64,000 nt of DNA from Otatea glauca (Eukaryota; Streptophyta; Magnoliopsida; Poales; Poaceae), in NCBI GenBank assembly GCA_036346275.1, contig CM070720.1:5991278-6055277 (forward strand). Direction: 5' to 3'. Shown here piece by piece: positions 55,960-64,000 of this stretch. How positions within the stretch are numbered: position 1 is the first letter of the stretch; the number at the start of each line of letters is the position of its first letter. The notes under the pieces were generated by a model, which was given only the letters and a program-made list of their open reading frames with translations, was not told where the DNA came from and made no database searches. The translations under genes were made by a program, and so were the position numbers.

Positions 55960-56960
55960 TGATGAAGGAATGGAGCCCAAGATCGTGGTTGCTCGGAAGG
56001 ACCTCTGATCACCATTAGGAGTGACAGAAAGGGAGTGGTTGATGCGAGGAGTTATACTGGTTCGAGCCCCTAGTAGGGTAATAGCTCTACTCTAGTCTTG
56101 CCCGGAGGCAAAAGGTAGACGATGATGCACTGTTGTTGAATAGAAGAGGTGCTCGAGCCGAGGTCGAGGACTGGTTCTTTGTGTCGTGTGTGCCCTCTCC
56201 TTTTTCCCCGTGCAGGGGAAGGTCTTTATACCTCTACTTCTTAGTTCATTATAGGAAACGACCGGGCGAGATTCTCGTGGGAGTGGCGCCAGATCCGAAC
56301 ATGATGCGTAATGAAGTATGGTGATAACGACGCTGGGAACCGTTGCCCACGATAGTCTTAACTCAACCTTTTAAGGTCCCTCCTTTACTCGGTAACTGTC
56401 GGTTTCTGCAATCCAACCGAGTCCTCCGAGCTTGCCCTTAATAGCGAGCTGGGCCCTAGGTCAAGTGAGCTCGGTCCTTGGTCGAGTGAGCTTGGGCCTA
56501 GTAGGCTATTGCCTGCACGGGGTAACTAGTCCCCGATAGCTAGCCCCCAAGACTTAAGCAGTGATCCTGAAGCTCGGGATGACCTTGAGTCTGATGACCT
56601 GGAGAAGGGGGTGGTTCCCCGGTCGGACATGGAAATGCTCAAGCTCGAGGCTGGGTCTGGACCGCACGGAGATCCATGGTGTGGTCGAGCCCGAAAACGC
56701 TCAGACTTTGACGCCGTTGTCCTTGGGCGGAGAAATTGGGGGAGTAACTCACGGTGCTTTGAATCCCATCGCCCGAACCGCGACGTTCCTTTTGAGGCAA
56801 AACTTGCGCTGGCTTCGATGCTTGGGCCCTTTAAATTTCAAACTGTTGCTTTCCTCAGAGGATTCCCCAAATCCTCCCTGCATCGAAACCTAGCGCTCTT
56901 CCGTCTTACTGACCCTCTTTCGCAATCTTCCTTCCTCAACCCAAAACCTAGCCGAAACCC
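55960..56960 (+). other. LTR-like and leader sequence before the PF04195-like relic
   Basis: It begins TGATGAAGGAATGG after the copia polypurine tract, so its first part may be the copia 3' LTR. The GAGTTATACTGGTTCGAGCC part is familiar from grass LTRs. About 56460-56545 (GAGCTCGGTCCTTGGTCGAG) is repeated at 62335-62420. The last part holds CCCTTTAAAT (56827-56836) and a leader ending at the ATG at 56961. The boundary between the pieces is not resolved. Confidence 0.4.
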
Positions 56961-57000
56961 ATGGCCAAGTTCGGGAGGAGCACGATGACCCTGGAGCAGA

Positions 57001-57913
57001 TGATGAGGGCATCCCAACCAAGGATACAACCGCTGCCCCTTCTTCTTCTATGACCGCTACTTCGTCCCCGACCGTCGCTGTTTCGGCCGCTACTTCGTCT
57101 ACAACGTCTGGAGGGCTTAATCCGGAAGCAAGTCCTTTCCATCCACCTTTGCTGGACCAGCACGCCAAGAACATCCACCGAGGACAGCCCACGTGCCAAG
57201 GAAGGCCCAAGGTAAAGCCCAATTCGTCGCCGAGTCCGGTTCGGCCATCCAGGAGCAGCACTACTTCAAACGGATGCCACGGCCACATCCGAACTCCGTT
57301 TTCGACGTTCGACAACTCGTTTGAAAGGTATCGAGATAACCTTTCCAATGGATCTAATTCCAAGGCCAAATTCCTCATGTAATGGAGGGAAATCATAGAA
57401 CAATCTCACGGGATAGAAATTCCAGGTGCTGCGCCACCTTTCTTTTGGACCCAAGGCCCATGTACTTTTAGGGTTCCACCCCTCCTTTGGCCGGCGCCCC
57501 TTTCCTGGCTGCGCGACTCTCTTGGCGCCCTTGTGTGGGTACCCCTTTATATTGGGTTCTCACCCCTGTTCTTCAGTTTTTAGGTTTTGTTGTGTTTTAG
57601 TAGACCCCGTGTGCGTCCCTCCTCGTGTTTGCGTGTGTCGACTAGACCGCCCGAGCTGAGAAACAGAACCTCAACTTGTTCTCTTTGTTTGATTTCAATA
57701 CTACCTTTTCGGTTTGCTCCATACTTTGTTCTTGCGGGTTCTCGTTTTCTTGCAGGAACTACTGATCATTGGATCTTGTATCTGTGTGGATTTGGCATTG
57801 TGATTGCGAAGCTCCCAATCTGTTTGGTAGAAAGCCCTAAATTCGGTGCCATCAACACCTCCAAATTGATGTATCATCATCTCACCGAAAGATCGGGATC
57901 GCCGTCCCCATCA
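57001..57913 (+). repeat. 5' LTR, 913 bp
   Basis: The ends are TGATG and CATCA, a perfect 5-bp inverted pair. A TTTATATTGG box near 57546 is the likely TATA region. It is collinear with 61124-62041. Confidence 0.95.
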
Positions 57914-57916
57914 AGT

Positions 57917-57928
57917 TGGTATCAGAGC
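57917..57928 (+). other. primer-binding site, initiator tRNA-Met
   Basis: TGGTATCAGAGC, an exact match to the usual plant site, lies three bases after the LTR end. Confidence 0.93.
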
Positions 57929-57930
57929 TC

Positions 57931-59040
57931 AAGGTTGCTCGGTGATATTTTCCATCATATTTCGTTTTCTACCTAGAGTCCAGAAAATTTGCCCCACAAA
58001 AAAAAAAGATTTGTCCCTATCCAAGCTGATTTGTGCCCTATCTTTTACTACTTGTTCTTGGTTTGTTGAATCGTCAGTTGCATATTCGTGTCTTTGCTGG
58101 TTTTAGAGTCTAGTCCCGTTAGAGTTTCGAGTTCGAGTCACGTTTTGGTCACAATTGCTTTCGCATTGGAGTCAGTTTCAGCTAGTTGATCAGATCGGGA
58201 CTCTCGGTGGTTGTTGGAGATTAGAAGAGAAGAGAAAAAAAAACCGCACAGATTCAATTGCAAAAAGAAACAAAGTTCAGAAAAAAATAGAGGAGAAAAA
58301 AAAATCCGAGAAGAGATCTCTTTCCCTAGTTGGGTTCGGTTCGGTTGGCAGGAGATAAGGAAGGTATCTGTTTCGGTTTAAGAAAAGATCAGAGAGAAGG
58401 AAAGTGTAGCCTTTTTTTTGCTTAGGACTGGCTTTGAAAGGAAGGTATAGGCCGCCCTTCTCTTGTTTTGCATCCAACTTTCCTTTTGAAGTGGATTCGG
58501 ATCCCCTCCGGACACCCTGCACGAAAACTGCCAAAACTTTTGCGTACGGCCTCCGATTTGGCTGTTCGAGTACTCAAAACGACCGGAACGAAAAGTTACA
58601 TCCGAAAATTCTTTGATTGGGTTCCCGAGGCCCCAAAAAATTCTTTCGACCCCAAAAAAACATCGTTTAGGGCCTCAAAACGCCCCCGGAAGTTCGGAAA
58701 AATTCTGCTGGCTCCGTTTAGGCTGAAATTTTTGCTGTTGGTGATTAGGCTCGCGTCTCTAGTACGGTCTAGCCTAGGACCAGCATTGTACTGATTTTGA
58801 ACAACTTTTCAGCTTACTTTGGTTCAGTGGTACTAGTTCCTCCTTTGCTACATATTATTGCCTGTCCAAGCTCCACCATTTCTAACCACACAGGTTCCGG
58901 ACTTTGCAATCGCTTGCCACATCGAGAACTTGTAAGAACTTGGTAGAAGCGTGAGCGTGTGTGAGGCTTACCACTTCATACGACCTAGTAGTTTATAGGA
59001 GCTTTCATATCTGTGTGAATTTTCTTTGTTTCTACTAACT
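57931..59040 (+). other. untranslated leader of the gag-protease element
   Basis: About 1.1 kb between primer site and gag ATG, with A-rich tracts around 58230-58310. Open frames here have no recognisable domain. Confidence 0.6.
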
Positions 59041-61123
59041 ATGGCAGGTAGTCCAAGCAATCGTGGGAGTAACGTCGGCAGTGGGAGTGAACATGAGGAC
59101 CGCCTCACGCCAAAAGAATGGCGTTGGGTCACTCATTTCGAGAGGATGCACCATCAGCATGAGATGCGAACTCGTGACACTCTTGATGCGATTCAGGCGC
59201 AATTGACACCCCTCACTGAGCTTCAAGCACAGCTAGCACAACTTCTTCAAGGTGCTGCCCCCAACAATGGTGCCACTGGTCAAGCTTTGGGCCAACGCGA
59301 CGCTCCACCGGTTGTCCCTGTTACTTTAAACGGGGTGGCTCAAGAGGACAACAACTACACCACCGATACCGAGGACGACTACAGGGTAAATGTGAACAAC
59401 GACCGACCTCATCGTCGACTTCGCAATAACAGGCAAGGTATGGCTAGAAATCAACATGATCAAAGGGAAGAACGTGATGATTCTATGGCAAAAATGAAAT
59501 TTACTATGCTTCCTTTTGATGGTGCTTATAATCCTGATGTCTATCTAGATTGGGAGTTGGCGGTAGATCAAAAAATTTCTTGCTATGGCTTCTCTGAGCG
59601 TAGAAGGGTGCACGCTGCCACTAGTGAATTTACTGGTTTTGCATTTATTTGGTGGAAAGAACTTTGTAGAGCCAACCGTGATGTACCTACAACTTGGGAT
59701 GGGTTGAAGCTTTCATGAGGGCTAGATTTGTTCCTACATACTATGCTCATGATTTATTGAATAAAATGCAGCGCTTTAATCAAGGTGATAAAACGGTTGA
59801 GGAATATTATCAGGCATTGCAAATTGGCATGTTCTTGCTGTGGGTTAGAAGAGGTGAAGATGCAAAAATGGCTAGGTTCTTGGGTGGGCTTAACCGAGAG
59901 ATACAGGATATACTTGACTATAAAGAATACAATTCTATCACTCATTTGTACCATCTTGCTTTGAAAGCAGAAAGGGAAGTGCAGGGTCGACGATCGACAA
60001 CGCGAGGTAATATTGGAGGCTCTTCCACGTCCAAGTCAATCCAGATCCATACCAAGGCATCATCTTCCATACCTGGACGTGTACCTACACCCGCTGTTCC
60101 AACTACTTCGATGTCATCACGCACTCCAGAGGCAAACAAGTCAGTCACACTTCAAGCACCCGCCACGAGTGCTTCCTTAGTTGCCTGCACCGGTCGAACA
60201 CGGGAAACACAATGCTTTCGATGCAAAGGAATGGGGCACGTGATGCGAGACTGTCCTAATCAACGTGCTCTAATAATTAGAGAAAATGGTGAGTACAGTA
60301 GTGATAGTGACATTGATGAAACTGAATATGCTCTTGTTGCCACTAACACTGCAGAGCTAGCAGAAGAGATTATCACTTCTGCAGCATCCGAGAAATATCC
60401 GGCTCTTGTTGTCACACGTGTACTTAGCGCACACCCTGCACGCGATGAACAAAATCAACGCCATAATATCTTTCAGACAAGGTGTGTGGTGAATGAGCGC
60501 GCTGTGCATGTCGTTGTTGATGGAGGTAGCTGCAACAATTTTGCGAGTGTAGACATGGTCGAGAAGCTTGGCTTGACCACAAGTCCACTTCCTCAACAGT
60601 ATGAAATTGAATGGCTCAATTCCACTGGTAAGGTTCAGGTAACAAAAACCGTTTGAGTACCTATCTCGATTGATTCTTATCATGATAATGTTGTTTGCGA
60701 TGTTGTACCCATGGATGCTTGCTCTCTTTTATTGGGTAGACCGTGGATCTATGATATGGATGCTACACATCATGGTAGGACCAATGAGTATACTTTCTTG
60801 TATAAGGAAAAGAAAATTATTTTGAAACCCATGAGCCCTACAGAACTAAGAAACATTGATGTTAAAAGAGCTCAAAGAGAAAAAGAAGAGAGTGGAATTA
60901 AAAGTGTAGCTAGTAAATCAACCCATTCAACTACACCAGTTACTCAAAAACATGATCTTAAGTTGAAGGGTAAAGTATTGTTGGCTGCAAAAGTTCTCTC
61001 ACAAGATAACATGGATAGTATAGAACCATTGCCATTCTCTATTGCTTTGTCTTCTGTTATTACTAATACTTTGAAGGATAATGAGATGGAGTCGAGGACG
61101 ACTCCAATTCAAGAAGGGGAGGA
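59041..61123 (+). pseudogene. gag-protease polyprotein with one frameshift and one stop
   Basis: ATG at 59041 (MAGSPSNRGSNVGSG) begins gag. The capsid-type domain spans about 59480-59990 (MLPFDGAYNPDVYLDWELAV, then FMRARFVPTYYAHDL). A one-base deletion near 59705-59715 shifts the frame. A CX2CX4HX4C knuckle CFRCKGMGHVMRDC lies at 60213-60254. A retroviral-type protease has VVDGGSCNNFAS at about 60511-60546. TGA at 60654-60656 is likely a mutated CGA. The same frame then continues LLLGRPWIYDMDATHHGRTN and runs on into the 3' LTR to about 61526. No reverse transcriptase follows. The frame shares the layout of plant Ty3/gypsy gag-pro. Confidence 0.88.
61111..61123 (+). other. polypurine tract
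   Basis: AAGAAGGGGAGGA lies directly before the TGATGAG start of the 3' LTR. Confidence 0.85.
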
Positions 61124-62041
61124 TGATGAGGACATCCCAACCAAGGATACAACCGCTGCCCCTTCTTCTTCTATGACCGCTACTTCGTCCCCGACCGTCG
61201 CTGTTTCGGCCGCTACTACGTCTACAACGTCTGGAGGGCTTAATCCGGAAGCAAGTCCTTTCAATCAACCTTTGCTGGACCAGCACGCCAAGAACATCCA
61301 CCGAGGACAGCCCACGTGCCAAGGAAGGCCTAAGGTAAAGCCCAATTCGTCGTCGAGTCCGGTTCGGCCATCCAGGAGCAGCAGTACTTCAAACGGATGC
61401 CACGGCCACATCCGAACTCCGTTTTCGACGTTCGACAACTCGTTTGAAACGTATCGAGAAAACCTTTCCAATGGATCTAATCCCGAGGTCAAATACCTCA
61501 TGGAGTGGAGGGAAATCACAGAATAATCTCACGGGATAGAAATTCCAGGTGCTGCGCCACCTTTCTTTTGGACCCAAGGCCCATGTACTTTTAGGGTTCC
61601 GCCCCTCCTTTGGCCGGCGCCCCTTTCCTGGCTGCCGCACCCTTCTTGGGCTCCCCCCTTGTGTGGGTACCCCTTTATATTGGGTTGTCACCCATGTTCT
61701 TCAGTTTTTAGGTTTTGTTGTGTTATGGTAGACCCCGTGTGCGTCCCTCCTCGTGTTTGCGCGTGTCGACTAGACCGCCCGAGCCGAGAAACAGAACCTC
61801 AAATTGTTCTCTTTGTTTGATTTCAATACTACCTTTTCAGTTTGCTTCATACTTTGTTCTTGCGGGTTCTCGTTTTCTTGCAGGAACTACTGATCATTGG
61901 ATCTTGTATCTGTGTGGATTTGGCATTGTGATTGCGAAGCTCCAAACCTGTTTGGTAGGAAGCCCTAAATTCGGTGTCATCAACACCTCCAAATCGATGT
62001 ATCATCATCTCACCGAAAGATCGGGATCGCCGTCCCCATCA
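61124..62041 (+). repeat. 3' LTR, 918 bp
   Basis: It is collinear with 57001-57913 with few differences, suggesting a fairly young insertion compared with its neighbours. The internal open frame continues through its first 400 bp. Confidence 0.95.
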
Positions 62042-62335
62042 GCAGATGAAGGAGCACGAGACGCTGGGGATGCTGGACTTGGCAACAAGGCAGCTGCCTG
62101 GCGCTGAGGCCGAGCCGCAGCCCCAAGCAGACGAGCTTGTCAGCACCGAGCAATAAATGGTCTTTGGGCTGCGGACGCCGGAGAGCAACTTCGTGGCAGC
62201 GGTCCTTGCTCAATGTGAGATCGAATTGGTTAACATGGTGCCCAACTCCATTCTCCTCCTTTCCATCTTTTCACACTTGTGCGAGGGGTTCTTGGGAATC
62301 CTTCCAACCCCTTCTCTTTTCTTCCGCTTCTAGGT

Positions 62336-62420
62336 TGAGCGAGCTCGGTCCTTGGTCGAGTGAGCTTGGGCCCAGCGGGCCATTGCCTGCGTGGGGTAAC
62401 CAGCCCCCGACATCTATGTT
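62336..62420 (+). repeat. second copy of the 56460-56545 sequence
   Basis: GAGCTCGGTCCTTGGTCGAG, TGAGCTTGGGCCCAG and GGGGTAACCAGCCCCCGA repeat the upstream segment in direct orientation. The two copies may be LTR or leader remnants of the element that carried the PF04195-like gene. Confidence 0.6.
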
Positions 62421-64000
62421 TTCCCGGTGCTACCGGCCATGATAGCCCGGTGCTACCGAGCAGGCGGTAGCACCAGACCAAATGGTCGGTGTGATATTTC
62501 CAGAGAGGGTGTTTTTAGAGGATTTTGCTCGGCGGTACTGCCGGCCATGTTAGCCCGGTGCTACCAGGCGAGCGGTAGCACCGGCCCTTTGGAGCGGTCT
62601 ACAAATTCCAGAGAAGGTGTTTTCTGGTGCTGGCGTAGAGCGGTGCTACCGGCCTAGGGGCGGTATTACCGGTCCACTATGGGCGGTGCTACCGGCCAGT
62701 ATGAGTGAAAATGAATTTCAATGCATGGACTTTGTTGAATTTATTGCATAGCTTTTGGGAGATTGCTATGTGAGGTGTTTCCTTGTTTTAGATGGTTGCA
62801 GGACAACGGTGCAAGGTCATTGCGGGGCGAAGGATGATCGGGACTATGCGAGGAGCGTCGGAGGTCCAGACGGTCGAAGATCGCGGGAAGATGATCGGTG
62901 ACGAAGTTGGTGCAAGCAAAAGAAGACGAGGAACGGATGAGATGCTAGCTAGAAGCAGCTTGGATCAATGAGGGCCATCGGATCGTGGTCTAGTTGATAC
63001 AATAGTGGGTCTAGTTAGTGTGCTTTGGAAACCGTGCAAGAAAACCTGGTTTGTGTGGAGTGTTTTGGGTTAGCCCTTGCATGGCTATATGAGTGGGTCA
63101 ATTCTAGCCCTTGATGGAGTGCCCTAGGGTTGAGGGACTCATCCAAGGGTGGTTGGTGGCCCAAGAGTAGTATAAATAGAGTGGGATGGGTGGCCTTCCT
63201 CCTCTTGAAGGTTTTAGAGGTTTTGTGCTCCTTTGAGCTTTGCCCACTTTGTTGTGAGGCTTTATAAACCTCCCTTCCAAAAATGAAGTTTAAATTCCAT
63301 GTCTGAATTTATTTTGTGCATTTACATTATGCTTTAAATCCAGCATTTAAATTGAGCACTTACATTCTTGAAATTTACTTTCATGCAAGTTGGATTTGCC
63401 TCCCCTCCTTCTACATGCTTTTGGATTTGCCTTCTCTCCTTCTAAATGCTTTTGCTTCTTGTGCCGAGGATGTTGATTGATGGATGAATCTTCTTCAAAT
63501 CATATCCTAATCATCTAGGCAATCCAAGCATGTTTTTCTTGGAAGAAACCAATCTTGTGTTCTTAATTGAATAATTCTTATAGATCACGTTTGTGGGGTG
63601 TGTGACTTGTGATTTTGCTTGCTGTGACAAATGGGAAGCTATTCAAAGATCGTCTTGATCATCAAAACACCACGAGCAAGCCTTAGGTCAAATTCTTGAG
63701 TTCTTGCGTAAACTTGCTGTGTTCTTCCTTCCCGAACAAAAAGGTTAGAATTTTGACGTCAATCCTTGTGATTGAAGGTTGGAATAAGTTCCTGACATCC
63801 CTAGAATCACATCTATCAAGTTTTGTGAGTTTTTGTCGAGCCAATCAAAAGATTCCTCAAAATTTGCCTTTAGGTCGTGGTGATTTTTCAGTCTGTTCTT
63901 CAGTTGTTCTTGAACCCGGTGCTACCACTCCTCGAGCGATGCTACTGGCCTTCCTACGATAGCACCGGCCAGACAGCAATAGGCTCTTTTGGATTGTCTC
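62417..64000 (+). repeat. LTR-like sequence with CGGTGCTACCGG repeats, incomplete
   Basis: From about TGTTTTCCCGG (62417), the motif CGGTGCTACCGGCC recurs at least six times to 62700 and again near 63915-63950. A TATA box TATAAATA at 63171-63178 and CTTTATAAACCTCC near 63261 look like an LTR promoter region. No coding sequence is recognisable, and the right end lies beyond the window. Confidence 0.5.
63171..63178 (+). promoter_or_regulatory. TATA box of the right-edge LTR-like sequence
   Basis: AGTATAAATAGAGTGGG is a strong plant TATA context, about 755 bp after the proposed start of the LTR-like unit. Confidence 0.5.

Larger units (their letters stand above)
57001..62041 (+). mobile_element. 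Ty3/gypsy element, gag-protease only, TSD GCAGA
   Basis: The LTRs 57001-57913 and 61124-62041 start TGATGAGG and end CCCCATCA. They are flanked by perfect GCAGA copies (56996-57000 and 62042-62046). A tRNA-Met primer site and a polypurine tract are in place. The internal region encodes gag and protease and then runs straight into the 3' LTR, so reverse transcriptase, RNase H and integrase are missing. It is a deletion derivative that would need enzymes from a relative. It is inserted into a PF04195-like gene. Confidence 0.95.
56961..62335 (+). pseudogene. PF04195-like gene relic split by a retrotransposon
   Basis: ATG at 56961 opens MAKFGRSTMTLEQ. The frame is interrupted by the element 57001-62041 and resumes after the duplicated GCAGA with KEHETLGMLDLATRQLPGAE to TAA at about 62154. 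Beyond that come GLRTPESNFVAAVLAQCEI and NMVPNSILLLSIFSHLCEGF then LGILP. PNSI and HLCEGFLGI-type blocks match my recollection of PF04195 (putative gypsy-type transposon) proteins, the same family as the antisense relic at 3804-4154. It is dead through the insertion and the TAA. It may itself be the extra gene of a minus-strand Tat element. Confidence 0.6.

Overview
The window looks like a repeat-rich nuclear segment of a plant genome, most likely a grass (Poaceae). The reasons are nested LTR retrotransposons primed by initiator tRNA-Met, a Tat-type Ty3/gypsy element with a 3' antisense gene, a Sirevirus-like Ty1/copia fragment, and CACTA DNA transposons with the subterminal motifs CATCACAGACGGTT and TATCACTGCCGGTTC. 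The grass assignment rests on recalled repeat families, not a search. Only one clearly intact host gene is visible: a two-exon glycerol-3-phosphate acyltransferase (GPAT) gene at 24105-26860.

Layout, left to right. 1-6585: 3' part of a Tat-lineage Ty3/gypsy element. It has a decayed pol, a spacer with about 80-bp tandem repeats and two antisense (minus-strand) ORFs with their own promoter-like boxes, and a 550-bp 3' LTR. 6586-7056: minus-strand LTR stub. 7057-23594: a CACTA complex. It holds an inverted transposase fragment, a 5' terminal block, a degenerate TNP2 transposase plus DUF4216 region, a second nested CACTA (12375-15627, 3-bp target duplication AGT), exons of an unidentified gene, a putative 3-kb solo LTR, and an inverted copy of the 5' terminal block. 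23595-26987: GPAT promoter, gene and 3' flank. 26988-41900: one complete 14.9-kb LTR retrotransposon with LTRs of about 5.3 kb and target duplication ATATA. It has no pol and carries a multi-zinc-knuckle ORF. 42010-43075: CACTA termini and a composite CACTA carrying a tRNA-like Pol III box pair. 43076-52090: fragments of related large LTRs with a nested 851-bp solo LTR (target duplication TGGTG). 52114-55959: truncated Sirevirus-like Ty1/copia element. 56961-62335: relic of a PF04195-like (putative gypsy-type transposon) gene, split by a complete 5.0-kb gag-protease-only Ty3/gypsy element (57001-62041, target duplication GCAGA). 62417-64000: LTR-like sequence with repeats of CGGTGCTACCGG and a TATA box, running off the window.

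Most element genes are broken by stops and frameshifts, so this is mainly a fossil record of nested insertions. The points most worth following up are the antisense genes inside the Tat element, the giant-LTR element whose only visible long ORF is the zinc-knuckle ORF, the palindromic CACTA head, the gene exons inside the CACTA complex, and the two transposable elements that flank GPAT closely on both sides.
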